From the NCBI RefSeq assembly GCF_003206045.1, contig NZ_PZJM01000004.1:1-64000 (forward strand): a stretch of 64,000 nt of DNA, given 5' to 3'. Each line of letters starts with the position of its first letter. Positions within the stretch are counted from its first letter, which is position 1. The notes under the pieces were generated by a model. It did no database searches and was not told the DNA's origin. It worked only from the letters and a program-made list of their open reading frames with translations. The position numbers were made by a program, and so were the translations under genes. This document shows, one piece after another, positions 1-9,121 of the stretch. The stretch comes from Salinicola lusitanus (GTDB taxonomy: Bacteria > Pseudomonadota > Gammaproteobacteria > Pseudomonadales > Halomonadaceae).

Positions 1-17
1 CAAGTATCAGGAGCGAG

Positions 18-1097
18 GTGGTTGTGAATCGAGTGCCCAATGAGTGGCTGCTGTATTGCCGAGCCGGTTTCGAGCCGGATCTCGCGGCCGAGGTCACGCA
101 GCGCGCTTCCGAAATCGGCGAGTTCGGGCAGGTGGTCATGGCAGAGACCAATAGCGGTTTCATCCGCTGGCAAAGCCATGACTTTCAGCCCGCGAATAAT
201 ATCCATCGCGAGCTGCCGCTGAGGTCACTGGTGTTCGCGCGACAGTCACTCGTCGCGTTCGAGCCGCTCGCCCTCTCTCGTGAGGACCGAATCTCCCCCA
301 TTGCGAATCTGGTCAAGGAGAGCGGCTGGAATTTCGAGTCGATCTGGCACGAGACCCCGGATACCAACGACGGCAAGGCGCTCGGGCGCTTGGCGAAGTC
401 ACTCAGTCGGCCGCTGGAGAGTGCGCTGAAGCGAGGTGGCGGCCTGCGCCGCAAGGCCGGCGGACGAAGGCTGCATCTGTTCTGGCTGGCCGGCGATTCG
501 ATCCAGGTGGGGATCAGCTTTCCGGGCAATCGGAGTGATCATCCGGGCGGGATCCTGCGTCTCCGCCATCCGGCCGATGCGCCGAGCCGCTCGACGCTCA
601 AGCTCGAGGAAGCCTGGCATACCTTCGTGCCGAGAGAGGCCTGGGAAGCGCGTCTGCACGACGGCATGCAGGCCGTGGACCTGGGCGCAGCGCCGGGTGG
701 CTGGACCTACCAACTGGTGCGGCGCGGAATGTTCGTCTATGCCATCGACAACGGTCCCATGTCGCCAGGATTGATGGCGACGGGGCAGGTCGAGCATCTG
801 CGCGAAGACGGCTTTGTCTGGGAGCCGCCGTACCGGCTCGACTGGCTGGTATGCGATATCGTCGACAAGCCGATGCGAGTGATCGACATGGTCGAACGCT
901 GGCTGATCAAGCGCTGGTGTCGCGAGGCGATCTTCAACCTCAAGCTGCCGATGAAGAAAAGGTGGGACGAGGTTCGGCGCTGTCTGATACGACTCGAGAA
1001 TGCGTTGAAGGCGGCGGGCGTGAGCGCTAGCATCGCCTGTCGCCACCTGTATCATGACCGTGAAGAGGTCACCGTCCATGTGAGACTGGATGGATGA
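18..1097 (+). CDS. rlmM: 23S rRNA 2'-O-ribose methyltransferase RlmM (C2498)
   Basis: This 359-residue protein matches RlmM, the SAM-dependent enzyme that 2'-O-methylates C2498 in domain V of 23S rRNA. The N-terminal half is the THUMP-like RNA-binding part. The Rossmann fold carries the SAM loop DLGAAPGGWTYQL near residues 218-230, followed by a VCDIVDKP strand and the FNLKLPMKKRW segment that supplies a catalytic lysine. Length is normal for the family. The chosen GTG follows an AGGAG ribosome site at 9-13; a second GTG six bases downstream is an alternative. The stop overlaps the next start as ATGA, so it is translationally coupled to tusA. Identification is confident; the exact start is less so. 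Confidence 0.95.
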   Translation: MVVNRVPNEWLLYCRAGFEPDLAAEVTQRASEIGEFGQVVMAETNSGFIRWQSHDFQPANNIHRELPLRSLVFARQSLVAFEPLALSREDRISPIANLVKESGWNFESIWHETPDTNDGKALGRLAKSLSRPLESALKRGGGLRRKAGGRRLHLFWLAGDSIQVGISFPGNRSDHPGGILRLRHPADAPSRSTLKLEEAWHTFVPREAWEARLHDGMQAVDLGAAPGGWTYQLVRRGMFVYAIDNGPMSPGLMATGQVEHLREDGFVWEPPYRLDWLVCDIVDKPMRVIDMVERWLIKRWCREAIFNLKLPMKKRWDEVRRCLIRLENALKAAGVSASIACRHLYHDREEVTVHVRLDG

Positions 1098-1366
1098 ACG
1101 ACGATAGCTTGCGCGAGGCAATCATGAACGACGCTAGGCTCCAGCAAGGGGAAATACTGGATACACGGGGGCTCTACTGTCCGGAGCCGATCATGCTGAT
1201 GCACAACAAGGTGCGTGACATGGCTACCGGTGACATTCTGGAAGTACTTGCCACCGATCCCGCGACGACCCGCGACATCCCCAAGTTCTGCAGCTTTTTG
1301 GGGCATCGACTCGTCGACCAGAGTCAGGATGGCGACGAATACCGCTATCGCATCCAACTGGGATGA
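1094..1366 (+). CDS. tusA: Sulfurtransferase TusA family protein
   Basis: A 90-residue TusA/SirA-family sulfur carrier. The family signature C-P-x-P is present as LYCPEPIM, where the cysteine carries the persulfide passed on for tRNA 2-thiouridine synthesis and other sulfur transfers. The open frame begins at an ATGA overlap with rlmM. An internal ATG at 1124 gives an 80-residue protein, closer to the family norm, and may be the true start. Coupling to an rRNA methyltransferase fits a shared role in RNA modification. Confidence 0.9.
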   Translation: MNDDSLREAIMNDARLQQGEILDTRGLYCPEPIMLMHNKVRDMATGDILEVLATDPATTRDIPKFCSFLGHRLVDQSQDGDEYRYRIQLG

Positions 1367-1410
1367 GATAGCGGTAGGGCAGGCCGGTCAGCCGCTTTCC
1401 CCTGATCGAG

Positions 1411-2106
1411 TCAGTTCCCCGGCATCACCATCAGTGCCAGCGCCTCCAGTGTATCCGGGTCTTCGTTTCGGATACGGTTGGCGATATTGCGCTGGAAGAA
1501 GTAGAGCGTGCGGTGGCGGCTTCGACCGGGATAGAGGCAGTCGTCCCCCAGCAGAACGGGAAGTGACGTGGCCCGTGTGTCGTCGGCCAGCATCGCATCG
1601 ACTGCCCCATTGCTGTAGAGATGCCACCCGAAGATCTGCTTGAGCTGCCAGGGCTTGCCATCCTCGTCCATGCACAGTGCGTGGGTGCCCTGGGTTTCCG
1701 GCAGTTGCTGAGTCAGCGAGACGTCCTGGGTTTCCTCATAATCGAAATAGGCCGCCGCATGCTCCAGCTCGGCAACCTTGTGCTCGGGCGCATCGTGAAA
1801 TATCTCGTGGGTCTCGGGGTCGCGATAGCCGACGAAATGACCATATTCGGGATCGTCCAGCTCGTGGCAAGGCGCCAGCGATTCCATCCAGGGCACCAGG
1901 CCGACGACTTCGTCGTCTTCACGCAGGCCCCACGCCAGCAGCGGCAGGCCGTATAGCGTATCCGGGTCGGAGGCGAGGAAGTAGAGCATCTCCAGACCGT
2001 CGAGTTCGGGCGATAGCCGGACCAACCGCTTCCTGGCTCTCAGCCGATGCCTCATGGTTTCCAGATCGATGATCTGCGCGGATCGAGGGGAAAGTGGGAC
2101 ACCCAT
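1411..2106 (-). CDS. Conserved hypothetical acidic cytoplasmic protein
   Basis: I do not recognise this 231-residue protein. It has no signal peptide or membrane segment and is rich in Asp, Glu, Leu and Tyr, with several aromatic/acidic patches (for example around DDPEYGHFVGYRDPETHE). The start at 2106 is preferred because AGGAGG lies seven bases upstream on the minus strand; the frame itself is open 13 codons further, to 2145, without a ribosome site. It converges with tusA, separated by only 44 bases with no clear terminator. It may be lineage-specific; no function is assigned. Confidence 0.7.
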   Translation of the reverse strand: MGVPLSPRSAQIIDLETMRHRLRARKRLVRLSPELDGLEMLYFLASDPDTLYGLPLLAWGLREDDEVVGLVPWMESLAPCHELDDPEYGHFVGYRDPETHEIFHDAPEHKVAELEHAAAYFDYEETQDVSLTQQLPETQGTHALCMDEDGKPWQLKQIFGWHLYSNGAVDAMLADDTRATSLPVLLGDDCLYPGRSRHRTLYFFQRNIANRIRNEDPDTLEALALMVMPGN

Positions 2107-2211
2107 GGCTACCCTCCTGGTCGGCAATGTCTCGGCTTGAGGCATGACGCCAGTATTAGCATAGCCATGAAGGACATGTTAAGCCCCGCGATAGACTCAA
2201 TGACGATAATT

Positions 2212-3636
2212 TCAGCTTTTCGCCAATCGGCGGCTGCCGACACGCCGTAGCCGCCAGGCAAGGAGTCCCGCTGCTGTCGTCAAGCCCGCGTTGAGTCCGA
2301 TCCAGTAGCCATAGATTCCCAGTGCGTCGAACACACCCTCCATGCCGCGCCCCAGCAGATGGCCGCACCCCAGGCCGACGAGCCAGTAGGAGAACAGCGT
2401 GATGCCCATCACCACTCGGGTGTCCTTGTAGCCACGCAGGGCGCCAGCCAGGTTGACCTGGAGCGAATCCGAGATCTGAAACAGCATGGCCAGCAGAATC
2501 AGTGACATGGCCAGGGTGCGCACGTCGGCGTTGCTGGTGTAGAGCGACACCGCCGGCGCCGCCAGTAGCCAGATCAGCGCACTGTTGAGCAGCGCCAGCG
2601 CCAGGCCGACGCCGACACCGTTCCAGGCCACGAAGCGTGCCTCGGCCGCATCGCCAGCCCCGAGCCGGTTGCTGACCCTGACGGTCAGGGCCATGCTCAA
2701 CGACAGCGGCAGCATGAACAGTATCGAAGTGACGTTGAGGGCGATCTGGTGCGCCGCCACGGTGATCTCGCCGAGGTAAGCGACCAGCAGCGTGATCACG
2801 GTAAATAGTGTGACCTCGAAGAAGATGGCCAGGCCGATCGGAAGGCCGATATACAAAAGCTCCGCGATATCCTGTCGACGCGGCGGGGTCGGGGAGGCCC
2901 ATAGAACCACCGGGGCATAGGCACGGCTGCGAGTGGTGTACCAGATCATTCCCAGGCACATGGCCCACATCGATATGGCGGTCGCGATACCACAGCCGAA
3001 TGCGCCCAATGCGGGTAGCCGCTGCAGGAAAAGAGGGATCTCGTTGCCGAATAGCCCGACCAGCCCCGGGCCGCCATAGATCAACAGAAAATTGCCGGGG
3101 ATATTGACCGCCAGACCGACGAGGCTGATCCACAGCGCCGGCCGGGTGTGATGCATGCCGTCGGAGAAGGCACGCAGCGCCTGGTATATCGCGATGGCAG
3201 GGATGCCAAAGGCTGCGGCATTCAGGTAGGCGGTAGCCAGACTGGCGACATCGGCGGGAATCTGCATCAGGCGAAAAATGACGCTGGCGCCCAGTGTCAT
3301 GGCCAGAGCGCTGAGAACTCCCAGGACCAGCGCTACCCAGAGCGCCTGGTGGACCTTGCCACGGACCTGATCGTGGCTTCCGGCACCCATTCGATGAGCC
3401 ACGATGGGGGTGAGCCCCATCAAGGTTCCGGTCATCAGCAGCATCAGCGGCACCCACAAGCTGGCGCCGACGGAGACCGCCGCCAGGTCGATGGCGCTGG
3501 CTCGGCCCGACATGATGACATCCGACGCGCTCATGCCTGCCTGAGCCAATTGCGCGCCGCAGATCGGCAGGCTCAGACGCACGAGGCTTCCGGTTTCTCG
3601 GCGGCAGCGATGAAAACGGCTGACGGTCGACGACAC
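2212..3636 (-). CDS. MATE family efflux transporter (NorM/MdtK type)
   Basis: A 474-residue polytopic membrane protein with about twelve hydrophobic segments arranged as two repeats, as in the MATE superfamily that exports cationic drugs and metabolites in exchange for Na+ or H+. Family-like stretches include the N-terminal PICGAQLAQAGMSASDVIMSG helix with its conserved Gln, and VAHRMGAG after the second helix. The GTG start at 3636 is fixed by an AAGGAG site six to seven bases upstream. It is divergent from epmC across 112 bases. The substrate cannot be read from sequence; NorM is the nearest familiar type. Confidence 0.88.
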   Translation of the reverse strand: MSSTVSRFHRCRRETGSLVRLSLPICGAQLAQAGMSASDVIMSGRASAIDLAAVSVGASLWVPLMLLMTGTLMGLTPIVAHRMGAGSHDQVRGKVHQALWVALVLGVLSALAMTLGASVIFRLMQIPADVASLATAYLNAAAFGIPAIAIYQALRAFSDGMHHTRPALWISLVGLAVNIPGNFLLIYGGPGLVGLFGNEIPLFLQRLPALGAFGCGIATAISMWAMCLGMIWYTTRSRAYAPVVLWASPTPPRRQDIAELLYIGLPIGLAIFFEVTLFTVITLLVAYLGEITVAAHQIALNVTSILFMLPLSLSMALTVRVSNRLGAGDAAEARFVAWNGVGVGLALALLNSALIWLLAAPAVSLYTSNADVRTLAMSLILLAMLFQISDSLQVNLAGALRGYKDTRVVMGITLFSYWLVGLGCGHLLGRGMEGVFDALGIYGYWIGLNAGLTTAAGLLAWRLRRVGSRRLAKS

Positions 3637-3748
3637 GGGGTGCTCCTTGACCGAACGGACAGGGCGGCGATTCTAGCAGGAGTCGCGGGGGAGCGCTCGG
3701 CGGCAGGTGTGAACTTACGTATACTCCGGCGCAGTTCCGGAGGCCCTG

Positions 3749-4342
3749 ATGACACATGACATCGAAGACCTGATCGCGCTGTTCGACGGCATCTTTGCCG
3801 ATAGCCACCATACTCGACTGGTGCGTGGCGAAGACGAACCCATCTATCTGCCGGCCGATGCCTGTCACGAATATCATCGGATCGTCTTCGCCCACGGCTT
3901 TTTCGCCAGCGCACTGCATGAAATCAGCCACTGGTGCATCGCCGGTGAGGCACGACGACAGCTCGAGGATTACGGCTACTGGTACGAGCCCGACGGACGG
4001 GATGCCGAGCGACAGGCCGACTTCGAGCGTGTCGAGACCGCGCCCCAGGCGCTCGAGTCACTACTCAGCGCCGCGTGTGGCAAGCCGTTCGAGGTCAGCG
4101 TCGACAATCTCGATGGGGTCGAAGTGGACCGGGAGGCGTTCAGTGCGAAGGTGGCGGCGAGGGTGGCACGATACCGAAGCGAGGGGATCCCCCGGCGAGC
4201 GCAGGCACTCATCGATGCGCTCGCCATCTTCTACCGCGAGGAGGGCGGACTTCAGGCAGCCATCGCCGCAGGACGGCGACGGCTGGAGGCTGGAGGCGCT
4301 ATGCGTCGCGTTGGACCAGACGCTGATGAAGATAGAGCATGA
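3749..4342 (+). CDS. epmC: Elongation factor P hydroxylase EpmC (YfcM)
   Basis: A 197-residue protein matching YfcM/EpmC, which hydroxylates the beta-lysylated lysine of elongation factor P. The diagnostic block is FFASALHEISHWCIAGEARR near residues 50-70, containing an HEISH metal-binding motif, followed by EDYGYWYEPDGR. GGAGG precedes the ATG. The last 44 bases overlap, tail to tail, the 3' end of the gene on the opposite strand; the extra C-terminal residues past about 182 look unconstrained. The epmA and epmB genes are not in this window. Confidence 0.92.
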   Translation: MTHDIEDLIALFDGIFADSHHTRLVRGEDEPIYLPADACHEYHRIVFAHGFFASALHEISHWCIAGEARRQLEDYGYWYEPDGRDAERQADFERVETAPQALESLLSAACGKPFEVSVDNLDGVEVDREAFSAKVAARVARYRSEGIPRRAQALIDALAIFYREEGGLQAAIAAGRRRLEAGGAMRRVGPDADEDRA

Positions 4343-4781
4343 CCTGGACTTCGTGCTCCGGGCGCAGGGGCTCCAGTCCCATCTCCCCGAACAGTTCGCT
4401 GCGAGCCCGTGACCAGTCACCCGCATCGAGCTCCGGGTAAAGATTCGCCGCCGGGGCAAGCTCGACGAAGGGATCGACACCGAAATCGTCGAACATCAGC
4501 GACAGCGCGGCTTCATCGTCCTGAACGCCCGCCGTGTAGAGCGTCTCGCTGAAATGGTCGTTCTCCAGCTCCCTGAGCACGTCCAGCGGGCTGATGCCGA
4601 GATGTCGAAGTTCGTCCAGATCGTAGCCACCGAGGGACAACAGTTCGTCGTTCAGCCATTCATCGTCCGGCTGAATCAGGGTGTGCTTGATCTGACCGTT
4701 GGGTAGCGCCCAGGCGATGGCCAATGGCAGCGAATTGTCGTCGCCGGTCTCGACGGCGATGAATCCTGGGTAGTCGGTCAT
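4299..4781 (-). CDS. Exonuclease-fold-like hypothetical protein
   Basis: A 160-residue cytoplasmic protein. Its layout resembles the DnaQ-like 3'-5' exonuclease fold: a first strand FIAVETGDDNSL, then IAWALPNGQIKHTLIQPDDEW, an ELRHLGISPLDVLREL helix region, and LYTAGVQDDEAALSLMFDDFG, which parallels the VYSD...D motif of that family. The canonical first-strand DxE reads VET, so activity is uncertain. It starts inside the tatD stop (ATGA overlap) and is therefore coupled to the TatD nuclease. Assignment to this fold is inference from pattern alone. Confidence 0.6.
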   Translation of the reverse strand: MTDYPGFIAVETGDDNSLPLAIAWALPNGQIKHTLIQPDDEWLNDELLSLGGYDLDELRHLGISPLDVLRELENDHFSETLYTAGVQDDEAALSLMFDDFGVDPFVELAPAANLYPELDAGDWSRARSELFGEMGLEPLRPEHEVQVMLYLHQRLVQRDA

Positions 4782-5653
4782 TTGCCAGCGTCCTCGTTCA
4801 GCCGAAAGAAGCGCTTGGCCGTCAGCGTGGTTCGGTGTGCCAAATCGGCTTCACTCTCGCCGCGCCAGTGAGCCAGTTCTCTGACTATCCAAGGTAGCAG
4901 AGCCGGCTCGTGGCGGCGCCCCTTTATCTTTGCCGGCAGATTGCGCGGCAGCAGATAGGGGCAGTCGGTCTCCACCATCAGCCGCTCGGCGGGGATGTCG
5001 GCAACGAACTCACGGAGATGATGACCACGGCGTTCGTCGCTGAGCCAGCCGGTCTGGCCGATGTGCAGGTCCAGGTCGAGATAGCCGTGGAGCGTCTCTC
5101 TATCTCCAGTGAAACAGTGGACCACGGCATCGCTGAGGCGGTCTCGCCAGTCACTCAGGATCTCCAGCATGCGCCGGCCGGCGTCGCGCTCGTGAAGAAA
5201 GACCGGCAGGCCCGACTCCGCCGCCAGTGCGAGTTGCGCTTCCAGGGCGCGCTCCTGGTCCGCCGGCGAGGAAAAGTTGCGGTGGAAATCGAGACCGCAC
5301 TCTCCCACGGCGACGACCGATTCGTGGCGATGGAGATGGCGCATGGCTTGCTCCAGCTCGGGACACCAATCGGAGGCATGATGAGGGTGCAGGCCGGCCG
5401 TCGAATGAAGGCCGGGGAACCGGGTCGCCAGCCGAGACGCCCTGGTGGCGCCGTCGAGGTCCGCACCGGTGATCACCAGGGTCGTGACATTGGCGTGGGC
5501 CGCCCGCGCCAGCGTCGCCTCGAGGTCCTGTTCGAAGCTCTCGTGGGTCAGGTTGGCACCGATATCGACCAGTGGTGACGGCGAGGTGATGCGTAGCGCT
5601 TCCGGCAGAGGGGATTCGACGCCGGCGGCTTGCTGCTGTGGCGTGTCGCTCAC
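4778..5653 (-). CDS. tatD: TatD family deoxyribonuclease
   Basis: A 291-residue metal-dependent hydrolase of the TatD family, giving 3'-5' DNase activity. It has the true TatD start DIGANLTHESFEQD rather than the HxH of YcfH/YjjV. It also carries GECGLDFHRNFS, an HERD segment, VVHCFTG and VETDCPYLLPR, which supply the metal ligands, and a C-terminal RRHEPALLP stretch. About 27 extra residues precede the core. The GTG start at 5653 has AAAGGAG seven bases upstream. The stop overlaps the downstream exonuclease-like gene. Confidence 0.93.
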   Translation of the reverse strand: MSDTPQQQAAGVESPLPEALRITSPSPLVDIGANLTHESFEQDLEATLARAAHANVTTLVITGADLDGATRASRLATRFPGLHSTAGLHPHHASDWCPELEQAMRHLHRHESVVAVGECGLDFHRNFSSPADQERALEAQLALAAESGLPVFLHERDAGRRMLEILSDWRDRLSDAVVHCFTGDRETLHGYLDLDLHIGQTGWLSDERRGHHLREFVADIPAERLMVETDCPYLLPRNLPAKIKGRRHEPALLPWIVRELAHWRGESEADLAHRTTLTAKRFFRLNEDAGK

Positions 5654-5852
5654 GCGGCACTCCTTTCAGTCGAGGGGAAGATTATCGGCACACATTGTAA
5701 AGCGCCCGAGGCCAAGGGCGAAGCGTGCGCCAATCCATTTCGGCGAGCGCGGGCTGGCAAGGTACAATACGGGCCGACGACAGGTTCAGCCAGAATAGCC
5801 ACCGGGCTACCCACTTCCGTCATTTCGAAGACTCACGATCGCGAGGTTCCAC

Positions 5853-7781
5853 GTGGCTCTGCTACGCCTTGAACAACTGCAACTGGCCTACGGCCACCAT
5901 ACGCTTCTCGATGGCGCGGACCTGGAGATCGAGAAAGGAGAGCGCCTGGCACTGGTGGGTCGAAACGGTACCGGCAAGTCCACCCTCCTGAAACTGATCT
6001 CGGGCGACAATCAGGCCGATGATGGCCATATCTGGCGTGCCCCGGGGCTCAAGATCGGGGTGCTCGAGCAGACCCTGCCGGATGCCGACGAGGCGACGAT
6101 CTTCGAAGTCGTCGCCCAGGGGCTGCCCGAAACCGGGGAACTGCTGGCCGAGTATCATCGGCTGGTAGCGATGGCCGAACCGGACATGCGACGCCTGGAG
6201 ACGTTGCAGACACGGCTGGAAGCGCAGGATGGCTGGTCCTTTCACCAGCGCATCGATACCGTCCTGACGCGTCTTGGCCTGCCTGCCGACGCCATGATGA
6301 GCGGTCTCTCGGGTGGCTGGCGCCGCCGCGTGGCGCTGGCACGAGCGATGGTCTCGGGGCCCGACCTGCTGTTGCTCGACGAGCCGACCAACCATCTCGA
6401 CATCGATACCATCACCTGGCTCGAGGAGCAGCTGCTGGCATTCGATGGGGCGGTGCTGTTCATTACCCACGACCGCGCCTTCCTGTCGAAGCTGGCGACC
6501 ACCATTCTGGAGCTCGATCGCGGCCGGCTGGGGCGTTATCCCGGTGACTATGCCACCTATCAGGCCCAGAAGGCGCACGAGCTGGAGGTCGAGGCGCGCG
6601 AGCGGGCGGAGTTCGATAAGAAGCTGGCCCAGGAAGAGACCTGGATTCGCCAAGGGATCAAGGCGCGCCGCACCCGTAACGAGGGGCGTGTGCGAGCGCT
6701 CGAGAAGATGCGCAACGAGCGTTCCCAGCGTCGTGAACGCCAAGGCAAGGCATCGTTTCAGGTGGACAGCGGCGAGCGTAGCGGCAAGCGTGTCGTCGAG
6801 CTGCAGCATGTGACGCAGTATTACGGCGATGCCTGCATTATTCGCGATCTCTCGCTGGAAATTCAGCGCGGCGACCGTATCGGGCTGATCGGTCGCAATG
6901 GCGCCGGCAAGACGACGCTGCTCAAGATCCTGCTGGGCGAGCTCGAACCGAGCGAGGGCAGCGTGAGAATGGGCACCAACCTTGCGGTTGCCTATTTCGA
7001 TCAGTTGCGGGCCGGGCTCGAGCCGAACAAGAGTGTCTATGACAACGTCGCCCAGGGCAGCGACAAGGTGACGGTCGCGGGCAAGGACAAGCACGTCATT
7101 AGCTACCTGCAGGATTTCCTGTTCACGCCCGAGCGCGCAAGGCAGCCGGTCAAGGCGTTGTCCGGCGGAGAGTCCAATCGTCTACTGCTGGCCAAGCTCT
7201 TCACCCAACCGGCCAACGTGCTGGTCCTCGACGAACCGACCAACGACCTCGATGTGGAGACGCTCGAGCTGCTGGAGGAGTTGCTGCTCGATTTCGAGGG
7301 AACGCTACTGCTCGTCTCCCACGACCGCGCCTTCATGGACAATGTCGTCACTGACGTACTGGCTTTCGAGGGCGACGGCGTCGTGCGCAGCTACGTGGGC
7401 GGTTATAGCGATTGGGTGCGCCAGGGTGGCCGGCTTCCGCCGGCGCCCTGGGAGCTGGCCGAGGCCCGCAAGGCCCAGCAGAAACTGGCCGAGCGCCAGG
7501 CTACCCCGAACCAGTCGGCGGAGAAGGCCGACGGCGACAAGCGTCGCCAGAAGCTCTCCTACAAGCTGCAGCGCGAGCTGGATACGCTGCCCGCCACGAT
7601 CGAGACGCTGGAGGCAAGGATTGCCGACTTCGAGTCCAGGATGGGAGCGCCGGATTTCTATCAGCAGGATAGTGAGACAGTGAGTCAGGCCATCGAAGCG
7701 CTGTCGGAGACCCAGGCGGAGCTGGATCGGGCCATGGAGCGGTGGATGGAGCTGGAAGCGATGGCGGAAGGCAGCGACTGA
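5853..7781 (+). CDS. uup: ABC-F family ATPase Uup
   Basis: A 642-residue soluble twin ABC ATPase without membrane segments, matching Uup in length and architecture. Uup-type ABC-F proteins act on ribosomes and on branched DNA intermediates. Domain 1 has Walker A GRNGTGKST, signature LSGGWRRR and DEPTNHLD. A charged linker near residues 240-310 is followed by domain 2 with GRNGAGKTT, LSGGESNR and DEPTNDLD. A C-terminal coiled coil (about 555-642) is the Uup hallmark. The GTG start follows GAGG. It converges with the stress-protein gene across a strong hairpin. Confidence 0.93.
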   Translation: MALLRLEQLQLAYGHHTLLDGADLEIEKGERLALVGRNGTGKSTLLKLISGDNQADDGHIWRAPGLKIGVLEQTLPDADEATIFEVVAQGLPETGELLAEYHRLVAMAEPDMRRLETLQTRLEAQDGWSFHQRIDTVLTRLGLPADAMMSGLSGGWRRRVALARAMVSGPDLLLLDEPTNHLDIDTITWLEEQLLAFDGAVLFITHDRAFLSKLATTILELDRGRLGRYPGDYATYQAQKAHELEVEARERAEFDKKLAQEETWIRQGIKARRTRNEGRVRALEKMRNERSQRRERQGKASFQVDSGERSGKRVVELQHVTQYYGDACIIRDLSLEIQRGDRIGLIGRNGAGKTTLLKILLGELEPSEGSVRMGTNLAVAYFDQLRAGLEPNKSVYDNVAQGSDKVTVAGKDKHVISYLQDFLFTPERARQPVKALSGGESNRLLLAKLFTQPANVLVLDEPTNDLDVETLELLEELLLDFEGTLLLVSHDRAFMDNVVTDVLAFEGDGVVRSYVGGYSDWVRQGGRLPPAPWELAEARKAQQKLAERQATPNQSAEKADGDKRRQKLSYKLQRELDTLPATIETLEARIADFESRMGAPDFYQQDSETVSQAIEALSETQAELDRAMERWMELEAMAEGSD

Positions 7782-7800
7782 CGGTTTGGCAGAGCGTCGG

Positions 7801-7829
7801 CTCACCGCCCGCCGTGGGCGGGCGGTGAG
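7801..7829. terminator. Bidirectional hairpin terminator
   Basis: A perfect 13-bp stem (arms 7801-7813 and 7817-7829, loop GTG) sits between the convergent uup and universal stress protein genes. There is no long T-tract on either side, so its strength is uncertain, but position and stability fit a shared terminator. Confidence 0.7.
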
Positions 7830-7844
7830 CGGGAGGCATCGGCC

Positions 7845-8300
7845 TTACTCTTCGGTTTCACCATCCTTGCCGACGCGGACCGCCAGCACGTCGCACTCGG
7901 CGCCGTGCAGCACGCCGGTGGACGTCGATCCCAGCAGCAGGGCGAAGCCGTGGCGGCCGTGGGAACCCACGACGATCAGGTCCACGTCGTGGTCCTTGGC
8001 GAAGCGCTGGATCTCGGTGTCCGGCATCCCGACCACGATATGCTGATCCTCCCGTGGGATGTCGTAAGGGTCCGAGATATCGGCCAGACGCTGTGTCGCA
8101 TGTTCGTCGAGCTGGTCCTGAATGCTCGTCAGGTCCATGGGGATGTCGCCACCATAGGCGAACCCCAGAGGCTCCAGCGTATGGATGATCGAGAGCTTGG
8201 CCTGGTTGCGGCGTGCGATGGGAATCGCTCGCTCCAGGACCTTGTGCGAATCCTTGGTCAGATCCACGGCAACCAGCACGTGATGGTATTCGTTGCTCAT
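7845..8300 (-). CDS. Universal stress protein (UspA family)
   Basis: A 151-residue single-domain Usp protein. It shows the family N-terminus HVLVAVDLTKDSHKVLERA, where Asp lines the nucleotide pocket, and the C-terminal ATP-loop pattern VVGSHGRHGFALLLGSTS, equivalent to G-2x-G-9x-G-S/T, so it is probably an ATP-binding type. The ATG at 8300 with a GGGGGA stretch upstream is preferred over an in-frame ATG ten codons earlier. Such proteins accumulate under starvation and osmotic stress; the specific role here is unknown. Confidence 0.9.
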   Translation of the reverse strand: MSNEYHHVLVAVDLTKDSHKVLERAIPIARRNQAKLSIIHTLEPLGFAYGGDIPMDLTSIQDQLDEHATQRLADISDPYDIPREDQHIVVGMPDTEIQRFAKDHDVDLIVVGSHGRHGFALLLGSTSTGVLHGAECDVLAVRVGKDGETEE

Positions 8301-8525
8301 CGGGTAATCCCCCGTCCGGCGAATGAACATGGATAACTGTAAGCGTGCCTCATGAACGGCACAACGCTATTTTCGGCAACGCCTTGCGGTCAGGCGCCGC
8401 AGCCGATCATCAGACATGCGTTGGCGTGGTGCAACACGATGTCACCGTGAGGGTACGATGTATCGTTTGATGTTCGGGTTTATAGCGATCTCCAAGAAGC
8501 CGAGCGCGAAAGAATAGGAGAATTT

Positions 8526-9047
8526 ATGGCGGTACTGGGGTTTCTGTTGGTCGCGATCCTGCTGATGCTTTCGCCAATGGTGTGGTTGCGGCCAAGCCGC
8601 GGCGAGACACTGCGGGGGCAGCTGCGCCGATACGTCAAGGCCAATGGTGGGGAGTTGAACTTCACCAAGGCACCGCTGGCACTGCCAAACGTCGCTCTGA
8701 CGGGCTATCGACTGCGTTACCCGGGCACGGCGTCGGGTAGTGACTTCACGCTGATACGCAATGACGTTGCCAGTGACGCGCTGGAGGCGGCAACCGCCCA
8801 GTGGCGGTGGCGTCAGGCACCGTTGCCGCCACTGGACGCCGAACGGTTGCGGTCGCTCGAGCAGTGGCTGGATGCCTTGCCGAAGGATGCGCTGATCGTC
8901 GAATCCGGTCAGTACACGATGTGCGTCTGGTGGCAGGAGGGGATGAGTCTGGAGAGTTTTCAGCAGGATTGGGCAAACTGGTTGGCCATGCGCGACAGGT
9001 TGGCCGGGAGCGGGAAGAGGGCCGAAGTGCCCACCAGGCCTCTATGA
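8526..9047 (+). CDS. Membrane-anchored hypothetical protein
   Basis: A 173-residue protein with one N-terminal membrane helix (about residues 3-20, ending SPMVWLRPSR) and a soluble remainder. It resembles a pseudomonad/halomonad family sometimes labelled YajC-like, although it has no YajC features. The C-terminal half contains a WW-rich stretch (CVWWQEG) and an amphipathic tail. AGGAGA precedes the ATG. It is convergent with the MarR gene. Topology is probably N-in with a periplasmic domain; function unknown. Confidence 0.7.
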   Translation: MAVLGFLLVAILLMLSPMVWLRPSRGETLRGQLRRYVKANGGELNFTKAPLALPNVALTGYRLRYPGTASGSDFTLIRNDVASDALEAATAQWRWRQAPLPPLDAERLRSLEQWLDALPKDALIVESGQYTMCVWWQEGMSLESFQQDWANWLAMRDRLAGSGKRAEVPTRPL

Positions 9048-9055
9048 CGGATAGC

Positions 9056-9073
9056 GCCACCCTCACGGGTGGC
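9056..9073. terminator. Hairpin between convergent genes
   Basis: A 7-bp stem GCCACCC/GGGTGGC with a four-base loop lies between the converging hypothetical and slyA-like genes. No T-run follows, so it is only a candidate terminator. Confidence 0.45.
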
Positions 9074-9121
9074 ATCGCGATACAGCGGCGCGCGAGCCAT
9101 CTCGGCGCCGTTATCGAGTCA

